Shown: positions 28,470-37,872, counted from the stretch's first letter. The stretch is 64,000 nucleotides of DNA from Vreelandella songnenensis (GCF_003002925.1 NZ_PVTK01000001.1:806001-870000), one strand, 5' to 3'. The notes: generated by a model not told the origin, from the sequence alone. Program-made: numbers and translations.

Positions 28470-29480
28470 TTAACGCGCGTCGATAGCTTTCTGGGCGGCG
28501 TCTACCAGAGGTTCACCTATGCGCGGCGCCCACTTCTCGTATACAGACTGGGTCGCGTCGACGAAGGCCTGGTACTGCGCATCGGTAAGCTCGGTGACCG
28601 TCACGCCGCGCTCCTGAATGGCGGCCAGCCGCTCACTCTCCTGCTCGCGGGTCATGGCGGTTTCCCACTCGCCGGCTTCCAGCGCCGTTTCACGCAGAAG
28701 CGTCTGCTGCTCTTCAGAGAGGGTCTGCCACACCTGCTGATTCACTGCAAAAATCAGCGGGTCGTTCATGTAGTTCCAGAGGGTCAGATGCGCCTGACCT
28801 ACCTGGTCGATACGCGCCACATCAAACACGGAAAGCGGGTTTTCCTGACCATCCACGGCGCCGGTGGTCAGCGCTGGCTGGGCGTCGGTCCAGCTCATCT
28901 GGGTGGGGTCAGCGCCGAGGGCGTTGAAGGTATCCTGGAACAGCGGCGAGCCGACCACGCGAATCTTCAGCCCGTCCAGATCATCAGGCTCGGTGATAGG
29001 GCCACGCGAGTTGGACACCTGGCGAAAGCCGTTCTCGCCCCAGGCAAGCGGCACTACGCCGCGCGACTCGATGGCCTCGAACACCATCTCGCCCGCTTCA
29101 CCACCAGTGATGGCATCGACCGCCGCCTCATCAGGAATGAAGAACGGAAGCGAGAACAGGTTGAGTGCCGGCACCTGGGGCGACCAGTTGATGGTCGAAC
29201 CCACCGCGGCATCGATCAGGCCCGAGCGCATGGCGGAAAACTCGCGGGTCTGGTCGCCGGATACCAGCTGGGAGTTGGGATAGACGCGCAGGGTCAGCTC
29301 GCCCTCGCTACGCTCCTCCACAAGCTCGGCCCACTTTTCAGCGGCCTGCCCCCAGGGAAAGGCGTCGGATAGAACCGTCGAGACAGACAGCTCGCGGGCC
29401 TGGGCGGAAGCGGCCAGCGTCAGCAGTACTGCTCCGGCAAGTCCCATCGTTGCGTGCGTCATGTGGCGTGTCAGCGTCAT
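28470..29480 (-). CDS. dctP: TRAP transporter solute-binding protein DctP
   Basis: A 336-residue periplasmic binding protein. A signal peptide ends ASAQA-R at about residue 29. The DctP motifs are present: the carboxylate-binding Arg region LKIRVVGSPLFQDTFNALGA and GAVDGQENPLSVF. Family members bind C4-dicarboxylates, 2-oxo acids or sugar acids. The start is ATG at 29480 with AAGGAAA; upstream in-frame codons (to 29621) lie in the promoter. A GTATAC palindrome found also at the ureide genes lies 47-56 bases upstream, hinting that the substrate belongs to that pathway. Confidence 0.92.
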   Translation of the reverse strand: MTLTRHMTHATMGLAGAVLLTLAASAQARELSVSTVLSDAFPWGQAAEKWAELVEERSEGELTLRVYPNSQLVSGDQTREFSAMRSGLIDAAVGSTINWSPQVPALNLFSLPFFIPDEAAVDAITGGEAGEMVFEAIESRGVVPLAWGENGFRQVSNSRGPITEPDDLDGLKIRVVGSPLFQDTFNALGADPTQMSWTDAQPALTTGAVDGQENPLSVFDVARIDQVGQAHLTLWNYMNDPLIFAVNQQVWQTLSEEQQTLLRETALEAGEWETAMTREQESERLAAIQERGVTVTELTDAQYQAFVDATQSVYEKWAPRIGEPLVDAAQKAIDAR

Positions 29481-29526
29481 GATGTTTCCTTTTTTATCTA
29501 TTTTTTTATGGTAGAGCCGCCACCGC

Positions 29527-29536
29527 CTGTATACAC
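29527..29536. promoter_or_regulatory. GTATAC-type operator between dctP and the EamA gene
   Basis: CTGTATACAC in the 158-base divergent region. It shares the GTATAC core with sites at 37690, 37863 and 47129. The likely binder is the GntR/FCD regulator encoded at 45969-46685, inferred from the location of the sites around its own operon. Confidence 0.45.
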
Positions 29537-29638
29537 AAGCAGGCAGCTCTCTGCCCCATTGTAGGGACTTAAAGGGCGAAGGGAAGACGCTCAAGCTGAT
29601 ATGATGCACAGAACTTTTCATTTATACCGGATACTGCC

Positions 29639-30499
29639 GTGCCTCTACGCGACCTGCTGCTCGGCCTGGTGGTCATAGCCATCTGGGCACTCAATATCAT
29701 TGTCATCAAGGTGGGCGTCGCGGAGCTTCCGCCGCTTTTGATGACCACGCTACGTTTCATGCTGGTAGCCATTCTGCTGGTGCCGTTCTACCCGGTGTCG
29801 CGCACTCAGCTACCGTTTCTACTTCTACTCTCCTTTACCTTCGGCACCCTGCACTTTGCCCTGCTGTTCATTGGCCTTGGCCAGTCCGAGGCGGGTACCG
29901 GCGCCCTTCTAGTACAGATGGGCACCCCCTTCGCCACGCTTTTGGCGGTGATATTTTTAAAGGAGAAACTGGGCCCCAAGCGCCTGGCGGGCCTGCTGCT
30001 CTCGTTTGCCGGGGTGGTGGTGCTGGCCGGTGGGCCCACGCTGCCCTCGCCGCTGCCGCTTTGCATTCTGCTGCTGAGCGCTTTCGGCTGGGCGGTATCG
30101 CAGCTTTTGATCAAGCGTGGCCCGGCCATTGCGCCACTGGCATTGGCGGGGTGGGTGGCGCTGCTCGCCGTGCCCCAGGTAGCGATTGGCTCCTGGCTGC
30201 TTGAAAGCGGGCAGTGGCAGGCAATCAGGGAGGCAAGCTGGGCGGGCTGGGGCGCGGTCTTTTACACCGCGGTGATGTCGTCAATCGTGGCTTATGGCAT
30301 CTGGTATGCCCTGCTGCGCCGTCATCCGGTCAACCGGGTGGTGCCGATGACGCTGCTGGTACCTGTGCTTGCCGTGGGCCTGGGAGCAGTGCTGATGGGC
30401 GATACTCTGGGGTTTCATAAGCTGATGGGCGGCGGTCTGGTCGTGGCGGGAATCGGCTTGATCCTGATCCGCTTTCGCAAGCGCCGCCCGGCGCTTTAA
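29639..30499 (+). CDS. EamA/DMT family transporter
   Basis: A 286-residue inner-membrane protein with ten predicted helices in two EamA halves. The first half starts GLVVIAIWALNIIVIKVGVAELP and the second follows GWAVSQLLIKRGPAIAPLAL. Members export amino acids or other metabolites. The GTG start is chosen because the first helix begins at once and no upstream in-frame start exists; the ribosome binding site is weak (CCGGAT). It is divergent from dctP and ends 43 bases before the convergent DUF192 gene. Confidence 0.88.
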   Translation: MPLRDLLLGLVVIAIWALNIIVIKVGVAELPPLLMTTLRFMLVAILLVPFYPVSRTQLPFLLLLSFTFGTLHFALLFIGLGQSEAGTGALLVQMGTPFATLLAVIFLKEKLGPKRLAGLLLSFAGVVVLAGGPTLPSPLPLCILLLSAFGWAVSQLLIKRGPAIAPLALAGWVALLAVPQVAIGSWLLESGQWQAIREASWAGWGAVFYTAVMSSIVAYGIWYALLRRHPVNRVVPMTLLVPVLAVGLGAVLMGDTLGFHKLMGGGLVVAGIGLILIRFRKRRPAL

Positions 30500-30542
30500 A
30501 TTTTCCCGCTGGTCGAGGCTTTTCCGCTGGGCCTCAGATCGC

Positions 30543-31091
30543 TCACTTGGCGGGCTGGCAGAACCCAGCCTCGCCCGGTACCGACACGCAGTCGCCGACC
30601 TGAATGTTGCGCGCGGCGAAGTAGCCACCGTTGACCTCAAGGGCGGCGTAATAGGCCGCGCCTGCCGGGTAGGTGGGGCACTCGCCCGGGGCGCTGGATT
30701 CACAGGGAGGCATGGTGTTGATGGCCACGATGCGCCCGTCTTGATCAATGAACGCGATATCCAGCGGGATCAGCGTGCGGTACATCCAGAACGCATTGCC
30801 CGCTGGCTGTTCCTGCTCGAACCGGAACAGCATGCCGCGCTGCTCGGGCAGATGCTCGCGCTCCATGAGGCCCCGCTGACGCTGGGCGGCAGTCTGGGCC
30901 ACCTCTACTTCCAGCCGGTGCGGGCCGCCATCGCTATGAATGGCCAGCGCCAGCAGATCACCGCTTTGCGCGTCACTCCCTTCACCAGCGCTGTCTGCAA
31001 AGGCAAACGCGCCCCACAAGCTACCGGGCAGCAGCGCCACCAGCGGCAGGCCTAGCGCCGCTTTCAGCACAAGACGACGGGTCGGATTCAT
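30543..31091 (-). CDS. Exported DUF192 protein
   Basis: A 182-residue protein of the DUF192 family, function unknown. The N-terminus has a twin-arginine-like signal (NPTRRLVLKAALGLPL) and a hydrophobic stretch to about residue 32. The DUF192 core follows: RQRGLMEREHLPEQRGMLF, FWMYRTLIPLDIAFID, INTMPPCES and ALEVNGGYFAARNIQVGD. It is 12 bases downstream of pyruvate kinase on the same strand with AAGGAAG before the ATG, so it is probably co-transcribed with pyk. No functional link to glycolysis is known. Confidence 0.87.
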   Translation of the reverse strand: MNPTRRLVLKAALGLPLVALLPGSLWGAFAFADSAGEGSDAQSGDLLALAIHSDGGPHRLEVEVAQTAAQRQRGLMEREHLPEQRGMLFRFEQEQPAGNAFWMYRTLIPLDIAFIDQDGRIVAINTMPPCESSAPGECPTYPAGAAYYAALEVNGGYFAARNIQVGDCVSVPGEAGFCQPAK

Positions 31092-31103
31092 AAAGTGCTT
31101 CCT

Positions 31104-32576
31104 TTAGGCGGTCGGCTGATCGGCAATGGTCATGACTTTCATGGTATTGGTGCCGCCGTGGGCATTCATGTGATCCCCCCGGGTGAGGATGACATGATCG
31201 CCAGCCTCGGCAAGACCATGCTGCACCAGAAGTTCCAGCGCCCGGTCGTTAAGCTCGGTGGCGCTCATTTCAGAGGTATCAAAGGGCAGTGACACCACGC
31301 CGCGATAGAGCGCCATGCGTCGCTGGGCAATCGGGTTATGGGCAAGCCCGACGATAGGCAACCCTGAGCGAATGCGCGAGGCAATCAGCGGGGTATAGCC
31401 AGAGGCGGTCATGCAGGCAATTGCCGCCACACCGGTCATATGGTTGGCAGCATACATGGCAGACAGCGCGATGGTTTCATCCGGGCGGGTAAAGCCTTCA
31501 TGGATACGGTGGCCCGACTCCTGAACAAGCTTTTCACGCTCGGCGCCGAGGCAAATGCGCGCCATGGCTTGCACGGTTTCGACCGGGTAGTCGCCGGCGG
31601 CGGTTTCCGCCGAGAGCATCACCGCATCGCTGCTGTCCAGCACGGCGTTGGCCACGTCAAACACCTCAGCGCGGGTAGGCAGCGGTGCGGAAATCATGCT
31701 CTCCATCATTTGCGTGGCGGTAATCACCGCGCGGTTGAGCGAGCGTGCGCGCTTGATCATGCGCTTTTGAACGCCCACCAGCTTGGCATCGCCGATTTCC
31801 ACGCCCAGATCGCCCCGGGCGACCATGACCGCTTCCGACGCTTCGATAATGCCATCGAGCGTGGCGTCATCCGCCACCGCTTCGGCGCGCTCTACCTTGG
31901 CGACCAGGCCAATTTCCTTGCCCTCCTCACCCAGCAGGCGGCGCGCTTCGAGCATGTCTTCTGCGTGGCGGGGAAACGAGATTGCCAGATAATCAACGCC
32001 GATTTCGACGGCGGTCTTCAGGTCTTGCTTGTCCTTTTCCGTCAATGCCGGGGCCGATAGCCCGCCGCCCTGCTTGTTGATGCCCTTGTGATTGGAGAGC
32101 TTGCCGCCCACCACCACCTGGGTGTGCACCTGCTGACCCTCCACGCGGGTCACGTCCAGCACCACGCGGCCGTCATCCAGCAGCAGCCGGTCGCCGGCGC
32201 CCACGTCCTGGGCCAGCGTCTTGTAGTCGCAGCCTACCTGCTCGGCATCGCCGGCATCGCGGTCCAGCGCCATGTCCAGCACGAACGCCTGGCCCTCTTT
32301 CAGGGTCACCGCGCCGTCCTTGAACCGGGCGATACGGATCTTCGGACCCTGGAGGTCGCCCAGCGCCGCCACGCTGCGGCCAAGCTGGGCAGCTATTTCG
32401 CGCACTCGCATCAGGCGCTTGCGATGATCATCCGGGGTACCGTGGGAGAAGTTCAAACGTACGACATCCACCCCCGCTTTCAGCATTGCCTCCAGAACGC
32501 CCTCGCGGTCACTGGCAGGGCCTAGGGTAGCGACAATCTTGGTACGGCGAAGCGGAATATGGGTCTGTGCGTTCAT
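31104..32576 (-). CDS. pyk: Pyruvate kinase
   Basis: A 490-residue glycolytic enzyme converting phosphoenolpyruvate and ADP to pyruvate and ATP. Markers are [14 protein letters not shown] at the N-terminus, the substrate region [15 protein letters not shown], the signature around the catalytic Lys/Glu ([15 protein letters not shown]) and [10 protein letters not shown]. It has A, B and C domains, and its length fits the PykA group. ATG at 32576 with AGGA was preferred to an upstream start at 32603. It forms an operon with the DUF192 gene. Confidence 0.97.
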   Translation of the reverse strand: MNAQTHIPLRRTKIVATLGPASDREGVLEAMLKAGVDVVRLNFSHGTPDDHRKRLMRVREIAAQLGRSVAALGDLQGPKIRIARFKDGAVTLKEGQAFVLDMALDRDAGDAEQVGCDYKTLAQDVGAGDRLLLDDGRVVLDVTRVEGQQVHTQVVVGGKLSNHKGINKQGGGLSAPALTEKDKQDLKTAVEIGVDYLAISFPRHAEDMLEARRLLGEEGKEIGLVAKVERAEAVADDATLDGIIEASEAVMVARGDLGVEIGDAKLVGVQKRMIKRARSLNRAVITATQMMESMISAPLPTRAEVFDVANAVLDSSDAVMLSAETAAGDYPVETVQAMARICLGAEREKLVQESGHRIHEGFTRPDETIALSAMYAANHMTGVAAIACMTASGYTPLIASRIRSGLPIVGLAHNPIAQRRMALYRGVVSLPFDTSEMSATELNDRALELLVQHGLAEAGDHVILTRGDHMNAHGGTNTMKVMTIADQPTA

Positions 32577-32672
32577 AATTTTCCTAAACAGTTTTCCAAA
32601 CAACCATGAGGTGCATCATTAGCTTAGCAGTATAAGACCACCAAGATGACAACCATACGCCGGGGTGACAAG

Positions 32673-33164
32673 TTATTCGCGCAGAGTGACCGTAATTTTT
32701 AACGGGTACTCTTCGCAGTTGTTGCCTTCGCCACCGCGGTCCACCACCAGAAACTCGCCTTCACGCTCCAGCACCGACTGAATGGCGTGCCAGGTACCGG
32801 CACGGTAGTTCACCCCCTGGCGGCCGTCGGTGACGAAAGCGCGTACGTCTTCTGGCTGGATGATTTCACCGGGCGGGGCAACCACCACGATAAAGCGCTC
32901 CTGACGCAGCGGCATGAACGCCTGACTGCCCAGCGGGTGGCGCTCCAGAAAGCTAAGCTCCAGCGGCAGCGAGACCGGCTGGCTGACAAAGATATTGATC
33001 AGCGTATGGGCGCGCTCGCCAAGCGTTTCCACCTGGGCGAGGTCGTGATGGCGCTGGGTGCGCCCGGCATTGATGGGAAACGACGCGCTGCTGCGCGCGT
33101 CGATCACATCACCAAAAGGGGCAAAGGCATCCGGCGTCAGCGGGATGGCGGTCAGGTTCAGCAT
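32673..33164 (-). CDS. allA: Ureidoglycolate lyase
   Basis: A 163-residue enzyme splitting (S)-ureidoglycolate into glyoxylate and urea (EC 4.3.2.3), the last step of ureide breakdown. It has AllA landmarks: TPDAFAPFGDVID, RHHDLAQV, ELSFLERHPLGSQAFMPL, the VVVAPPGE loop and NYRAGTWHA. It lies 9 bases downstream of allE with AAGGAG before its ATG, so it is co-transcribed. It supplies glyoxylate that nearby enzymes (class V aminotransferase, glycolate system) can handle. Confidence 0.95.
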   Translation of the reverse strand: MLNLTAIPLTPDAFAPFGDVIDARSSASFPINAGRTQRHHDLAQVETLGERAHTLINIFVSQPVSLPLELSFLERHPLGSQAFMPLRQERFIVVVAPPGEIIQPEDVRAFVTDGRQGVNYRAGTWHAIQSVLEREGEFLVVDRGGEGNNCEEYPLKITVTLRE

Positions 33165-33173
33165 CGTGACTCC

Positions 33174-34019
33174 TTAGCGCGAAGAAAGCTTGAGTACGGC
33201 ATGGCGGTTCACATCCTTGTACAGCAGATACCGAAACGGCCCCGGGCCACCGGCATAGCACGCCTGCGGGCAGAAGGCACGCAGCCACATGAAATCTCCG
33301 GCCTCTACCTCGACCCACTGCTGGTTCAGGTGATACACCGCCTTGCCTTCCAGCACGTAGAGGCCGTGCTCCATCACATGGGTTTCATCGAAGGGAATCA
33401 CGCCGCCGGGCTGGAAAGTGACGATATTGACGTGCATGTCGTGGCGAACATCGTTTGGGTCGACAAAGCGCGTGGTCGCCCAGCGGCCTTCGGTGCCCGG
33501 CATCTCGATGGGGGTAATCGCCTGCTCGTTGGTCACGAAGGCCTCGGGTACCTTCAGGCCATCAACGAACTCATAAGCCTTGCGTACCCAGTGAAAGCGC
33601 ACGGGTTCGCGCGACTCATTGCGCGCCCGCCATTCACACCCTGGCGGAATAAACGCATAGCCACCCGGCGCCAGGGTGTGGCGCACGCCCTCCAAGGTCA
33701 GAGTAAGCTCGCCTTCGACCACGAACAGCACGCCCTCGGCGTCAGCTTCAGGCTCGGGCTTGTCGCTTCCACCGCCCGGCGCCACTTCCATGATGTACTG
33801 GGAGAATGTCTCGGCAAAGCCTGACAGCGGGCGTGCCAGCACCCATAGGCGGGTGCCTTCCCAGAACGGCAGGTTGCTGGTCACGATATCGCGCATCACG
33901 CCCTTGGGGATCAGCGCGTAGGCTTCGGTAAACACCGCGCGATCAGCGGTCAGCTGTGTCTGCGGCGGATGCCCGCCTTGGGGGGCGTAGTAGCTGGCGG
34001 GTGGGCGATTGCTTGGCAT
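33174..34019 (-). CDS. allE: (S)-ureidoglycine aminohydrolase
   Basis: A 281-residue bicupin enzyme converting (S)-ureidoglycine to (S)-ureidoglycolate and ammonia (EC 3.5.3.26), a manganese enzyme also named UGHY or YlbA. Two cupin barrels are visible, around residues 70-150 (EGVLFVVEGELTLTLEGVRH..FIPPGCEW) and 195-275 (PFDETHVMEHGLYVLEGKAVY..FMWLRAFCPQ). The second carries the metal-site His/Glu residues. GAGGAG precedes the ATG. It is the first gene of an allE-allA operon whose promoter region holds repeats and a GAAAC dyad. Confidence 0.94.
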   Translation of the reverse strand: MPSNRPPASYYAPQGGHPPQTQLTADRAVFTEAYALIPKGVMRDIVTSNLPFWEGTRLWVLARPLSGFAETFSQYIMEVAPGGGSDKPEPEADAEGVLFVVEGELTLTLEGVRHTLAPGGYAFIPPGCEWRARNESREPVRFHWVRKAYEFVDGLKVPEAFVTNEQAITPIEMPGTEGRWATTRFVDPNDVRHDMHVNIVTFQPGGVIPFDETHVMEHGLYVLEGKAVYHLNQQWVEVEAGDFMWLRAFCPQACYAGGPGPFRYLLYKDVNRHAVLKLSSR

Positions 34020-34076
34020 TGTGTCTCCTCATTATTATCGCGGGCGTTCTGGCGCCCGGCCGTACTGTGCTTTATG

Positions 34077-34104
34077 TATCGGCAAGCTTTTAGTTATCGG
34101 CAAG
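34077..34104. repeat. Direct repeat in the allE promoter region
   Basis: TATCGGCAAG occurs twice (34077-34086 and 34095-34104), 18 bases apart start to start, 58 bases upstream of allE. The spacing is close to two helical turns, as for a regulator bound to one face. The binder is unknown. Confidence 0.35.
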
Positions 34105-34140
34105 GCTTGTGAAACATTCATCCCGATAGTAACGTCTTTA

Positions 34141-34154
34141 GAAACCTTCGTTTC
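34141..34154. promoter_or_regulatory. Inverted repeat GAAAC-type, candidate RpiR operator
   Basis: GAAA-N6-TTTC dyad, with a further GAAACATTC at 34111. It lies between allE (start 34019) and the end of the rpiR-type gene. RpiR-family regulators often bind TGAAA/TTTCA dyads, so control of allE-allA by the neighbouring regulator is possible. Confidence 0.35.
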
Positions 34155-34233
34155 AAAAATCTAACAAAACAGACGCGTAATGACATCCACAACGGATCCG
34201 CGACGCATGGCATCAGCGCTTTACCCAGGCCAT

Positions 34234-35100
34234 CTAGCGTTCGCAAAGCTCAAGCTCATCGATGTCTTGATAAAGCTCACCAATGGCATGAATACGCGCC
34301 CGCCCCTCGGTCAGCCGCTGATGCAGCAGGCTGTTCGAAAGCAGGCTGATCAGGCTCATGGCACTGGCGTAACTGTCGAAGGCCGAAACCGTGTCCAGCG
34401 GGCATTCAAGCCACCAATCCACGCGCGGGGCATGGCCTCTGGCGGTGGCATCGCCAAACAGCAGTACGCGGCACTCCTTGGCCGCAAGCGTCGCCAGCAG
34501 GGTATTGAAGACCGCCGGACGGCGCCGGAACCCGAACAGCACCACCACGTCCTTTTCCCCCAGCGACACAATCTCCTCGGCCAGACTCTGATTCGGCTGC
34601 GGGGCCAGGCTGACATGGTCACGCGCCTGGATCAGCTGCTGACGAAAATGCACGGCAAGCGGGTAGCTGTTACGAAATCCGATCAGCACGATGCGCCCGG
34701 CGTGATCCAGCGCGTTGACCACCGCTTCGAAATGTTCGGGCGCAACGTTGGCGAACGTCTGACGCAGGTTGTCGTGCTCGCGGGTCAAGTGGCGTTTGAA
34801 GTGTGCCTCGTCCGGCCGTTCGCTGCCGGTCACCAGAGGCACCCCCAGACTGCGCAGCTGCCGTGCATGCTGCTTGACCACCTGGAAGTTCTCGAAGCCC
34901 AGCCGCCGGAACAGGCGGCTGACCGTAGACTTGGACACACCGGTCGAGCGGGCCAGGTCAGCAGCGCTGAAGGTCGCCAGGTCATCGAAATGATCCAGGA
35001 TAAAGGTGGCTACCCGCTGCTCCTGAGCGCTCAGCTCGGCAAACTGCCGGGTAATTCGCTGACCAATATGCGGCATCGAAGAGGAGGACGATATCGCCAA
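34234..35100 (-). CDS. RpiR/MurR family transcriptional regulator with SIS domain
   Basis: A 288-residue regulator. The N-terminal HTH_6 domain (LSAQEQRVATFILDHFDDLATF, then AADLARSTGVSKSTVSRLFRRLGF) is followed by an SIS sugar-phosphate-binding domain (AGRIVLIGFRNSYPLAVHFRQ and DVVVLFGFRR). The start is taken as TTG at 35100 because AAAGGAG sits 6 bases before it; the next ATG (35076) has no ribosome binding site. HpxU-like RpiR regulators control ureide genes in other bacteria. Here it lies between allE-allA and the divergent YfcC/puuE/hpxA block, so it probably controls the pathway with a ureide or glyoxylate signal. Confidence 0.87.
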   Translation of the reverse strand: MAISSSSSMPHIGQRITRQFAELSAQEQRVATFILDHFDDLATFSAADLARSTGVSKSTVSRLFRRLGFENFQVVKQHARQLRSLGVPLVTGSERPDEAHFKRHLTREHDNLRQTFANVAPEHFEAVVNALDHAGRIVLIGFRNSYPLAVHFRQQLIQARDHVSLAPQPNQSLAEEIVSLGEKDVVVLFGFRRRPAVFNTLLATLAAKECRVLLFGDATARGHAPRVDWWLECPLDTVSAFDSYASAMSLISLLSNSLLHQRLTEGRARIHAIGELYQDIDELELCER

Positions 35101-35239
35101 GAAAGACTCCTTTAGCGCGTGCACGGCACGCACGTAACACAAACATAAAAAAAAGAGGGCAAATGCACAGCAAGCGCATATGTCCAGGTCAGGCCGCCAG
35201 ACTCACATAACGATAACGTTCATTAATGCGAGGCACCCC

Positions 35240-36688
35240 ATGTCCCCTAACACTCAGCGCTCTACCCCCCCGCCAGAAACAACGCCCAAACGAGGGTGGT
35301 GCCGGGTTCCCGATATCTACGTCATTCTGTTCATCTTTATTGCCATGGCGGCCATTGCCACTCACTTTGTGCCGGCGGGTGAGTTCGAACGCGTGCCAGG
35401 CCCTGCCGGGCGAACCACGATTGACCCGGCGTCCTTTCAGTTCGTGGAGGCCACCCCCGCCGGTTTCACCGACTTCATGCTGGCCATTCCCAACGGGCTT
35501 ATCAGCGCTGGCGAAGTGGTGTTCTTCACCTTCATGATCGGCGGCATGTTCATGGTGTTGCAGCGTACCGGTATCATTGAAATCGGCGTGGATAAACTGA
35601 CGCGCCGCTTTGCCAATCAAAGCCTTCTGATGCTTCCGGTACTGATGACGGTGTTTGCCTTGATTGCCACCGTGATCGGCACCCAGGAGCTTGCGCTGGT
35701 GTATGTGCCGGTCATTCTGCCGCTGATGATTGCGCTGCGCTTTGATTCCGTTACCGCCGCGGCCGTTGCGCTGTGCGCCACCACCGCCGGCTTTGCCACC
35801 GGCCTTTTGAATCCGATCAATACCGGGCTTGCCCAGCAGTTATCGGACCTGCCCCTGTATTCAGGGCTTGGGCTGCGTGCGCTCGCCTTTATTGCCATTC
35901 TGGGCGCAGCGATTTTCTTTGTGATGCGCTATGCCCGTAACGTGCAGCAGAACCCGGCTGCAAGCCTTATGCAGGGCGATGCCCGCGAGGCGGACAAGCG
36001 CTCAAGCTACCAGCATAGCGTGAGCGCGCCAGCGCGGGTGGCCAATACGCGACAGAAACTTGCCACGGCGGCCACGTTCATCTTCTTTGCCGTGCTGGTT
36101 TACGGCGTGCTGCGCCTGGGCTGGTTCATGCTCGAAATGGCTGGGCTATTCATCATCATGGGCGTGGTGGTCGGGCTGATTGCAGGCCTGAGTACCGATG
36201 ATATCTGCGAAGGCTTCAACAAGGGCTTTCGCGATGTGCTGGTCGGCGCCATGATTGCAGGCGTTGCCCGCGGTGTGGCGGTGATTCTCGAGCAGGGCCA
36301 GATCATGGACACCCTGGTGTATGCCCTTGGCAACGTGGTCGGCGAACTGCCCACCCTGCTTTCCGCCATCGGCATGTACATCGCCCAGCTGCTGTTCAAC
36401 TTTGTGATCCCCTCCGGCAGCGGCCAGGCACTGGTGACCATGCCCATCATGGCCCCGTTATCCGACATGATCGGCGTTACCCGCCAGACCGCCGTGCTGG
36501 CCTTTCAGCTCGGCGACGGCATGGGCAACATTCTCTATCCGACCTCCGGATACTTCATGGCTACCCTGGCGCTTGCCGGCGTGACCTGGCAGAAGTGGGT
36601 CAAGTTCTTCTTCCCGCTGTTCTGCGTCTGGGTGCTGATTGCACTGGGCTTTCTCGTCTTCGCCCAGGCGGTGCAGTGGGTAGGCTAA
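35240..36688 (+). CDS. YfcC family carrier (anaerobic C4-dicarboxylate/arginine-ornithine antiporter superfamily)
   Basis: A 482-residue inner-membrane protein with about twelve helices. YfcC/ArcD-like motifs are PDIYVILFIFIAMAAIATHFVPAGEFER, the glycine-rich loop GFATGLLNPINTGLAQQLS and the C-terminal VIPSGSGQALVTMPIMAPLSD. The substrate is unknown; position between ureide genes suggests a ureide or related acid. ATG at 35240 with GAGG was chosen over an upstream start at 35180, which adds residues with no membrane character. It is divergent from the RpiR gene and overlaps the end of the convergent puuE by 4 bases. Confidence 0.85.
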   Translation: MSPNTQRSTPPPETTPKRGWCRVPDIYVILFIFIAMAAIATHFVPAGEFERVPGPAGRTTIDPASFQFVEATPAGFTDFMLAIPNGLISAGEVVFFTFMIGGMFMVLQRTGIIEIGVDKLTRRFANQSLLMLPVLMTVFALIATVIGTQELALVYVPVILPLMIALRFDSVTAAAVALCATTAGFATGLLNPINTGLAQQLSDLPLYSGLGLRALAFIAILGAAIFFVMRYARNVQQNPAASLMQGDAREADKRSSYQHSVSAPARVANTRQKLATAATFIFFAVLVYGVLRLGWFMLEMAGLFIIMGVVVGLIAGLSTDDICEGFNKGFRDVLVGAMIAGVARGVAVILEQGQIMDTLVYALGNVVGELPTLLSAIGMYIAQLLFNFVIPSGSGQALVTMPIMAPLSDMIGVTRQTAVLAFQLGDGMGNILYPTSGYFMATLALAGVTWQKWVKFFFPLFCVWVLIALGFLVFAQAVQWVG

Positions 36689-37638
36689 CCCTTTAGCCGT
36701 CCTTGATCCGGCGCCGGATGGTGCTCTGCCCAGTGGCGGGCAATATCGATCCGGCGCGCTACCCATACCCGATCATGAGATTCGATATAGTCGAGAAAGC
36801 GCTGCAAGGCGCGGAATCGGCCGGGGCGGCCCAGCAGGCGGCAGTGCATACCGATCGAGAGCATCTTGGGCGCTTCCTCACCCTCTTCGTAGAGTACATC
36901 GAAGGCATCGCGCAGGTAGGTGAAGAAGTGATCCGCGGTGTTGAAACCCTGCGGCGCGGCAAAGCGCATATCGTTGGTGTCCAGGGTATAAGGCACGATC
37001 AAGTGGGAGTGCTCGCTGCCCTGGCTGTCGGTCACCCGGGTCCAGAAGGGTAGATCATCGCCGTAGTAGTCGCTGTCGTAGGTGAAGCCACCTTCATCCA
37101 GCAGCAGCCTGCGCGTATTGGGGCTGTCGCGCCCGGTGTACCAGCCTTGGGGTTTCTCACCATAAAGGCGCTGGAAGATCTCCATGGCCTTGTGCAGGTG
37201 GTCGCGCTCGATATGCTCGGGTACTTCCTGGTAGTGAATCCAGCGGTAGCCATGACAGGCAATTTCATGGCCAAGCTCTTGAAACGCCTTGGCGACTTCC
37301 GGGTTGCGCTCCAGCGCCATGGCCACGCCAAACACCGTCAGCGGCAGCCCGCGGCGCTCGAATTCGCGCAGGATTCGCCACACGCCGGTGCGCGAGCCGT
37401 ACTCATAGATGGACTCCATGCTCAGGTGACGGTCCGGGTAGGCGGCTGCCCCGATGATCTCGGAGAGAAACTGCTCAGAGCCACTATCGCCGTGCAGCAC
37501 GCTGTTCTCTCCGCCCTCTTCGTAGTTGAGCACGAACTGAACGGCGATTCTGGCCTTGCCGGGCCAGTTGGCCTGGGGCTGATGGCGCCCGTAGCCGATG
37601 AGATCGCGGGGGTAGAAAGAAGCCGTGGTCGAGGTCAT
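36685..37638 (-). CDS. puuE: Allantoinase, PuuE type (polysaccharide-deacetylase fold)
   Basis: A 317-residue cofactor-independent allantoinase (EC 3.5.2.5) hydrolysing allantoin to allantoate. It belongs to the NodB/polysaccharide deacetylase fold, unlike metal-dependent AllB. Recognisable stretches are PRDLIGYGRHQPQANWPGKA, FVLNYEEGGENSVLHGD, EIACHGYRWIHYQ and GWYTGRDSPNTRRLL. AAGGAT precedes the ATG. It is divergent from the racemase gene across 269 bases holding two GTATAC palindromes. Confidence 0.95.
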   Translation of the reverse strand: MTSTTASFYPRDLIGYGRHQPQANWPGKARIAVQFVLNYEEGGENSVLHGDSGSEQFLSEIIGAAAYPDRHLSMESIYEYGSRTGVWRILREFERRGLPLTVFGVAMALERNPEVAKAFQELGHEIACHGYRWIHYQEVPEHIERDHLHKAMEIFQRLYGEKPQGWYTGRDSPNTRRLLLDEGGFTYDSDYYGDDLPFWTRVTDSQGSEHSHLIVPYTLDTNDMRFAAPQGFNTADHFFTYLRDAFDVLYEEGEEAPKMLSIGMHCRLLGRPGRFRALQRFLDYIESHDRVWVARRIDIARHWAEHHPAPDQGRLKG

Positions 37639-37689
37639 GGGGCAGATCCTTATTATGATGGCTCAAGTAAGCCCGAAAGCCCTGAATAG

Positions 37690-37699
37690 TTGTATACAA
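37690..37699. promoter_or_regulatory. Perfect TTGTATACAA palindrome, puuE promoter side
   Basis: A perfect 10-bp palindrome 52 bases upstream of puuE. It is the best match of a set of GTATAC-centred sites near ureide genes, and the likely binder is the GntR/FCD protein at 45969-46685. Confidence 0.55.
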
Positions 37700-37862
37700 A
37701 ATAGCCAGATTGATGGAGCGCTGCAATACGTCGAACTGCTAAGTCATTATCCATGCCCGCCAGGAACACTCTAATACCGCCATCAATTGACCGTCTGGTC
37801 AGGCGCCTACCACCTTTAGCGCATGGGAAAGGTCTTGCACTGGGTGATAAACCGCCCTATTT

Positions 37863-37872
37863 TCGTATACAA
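37863..37872. promoter_or_regulatory. GTATAC-type site, hpxA promoter side
   Basis: TCGTATACAA, 36 bases upstream of the hpxA start, in the same divergent region as the perfect copy at 37690. Two sites about 173 bases apart would allow separate control of the two directions or looping. Confidence 0.45.

Noticed and set aside
28539..28544. GTATAC inside dctP
   Set aside because: Coding position without the flanking TTG/CAA symmetry; treated as chance.
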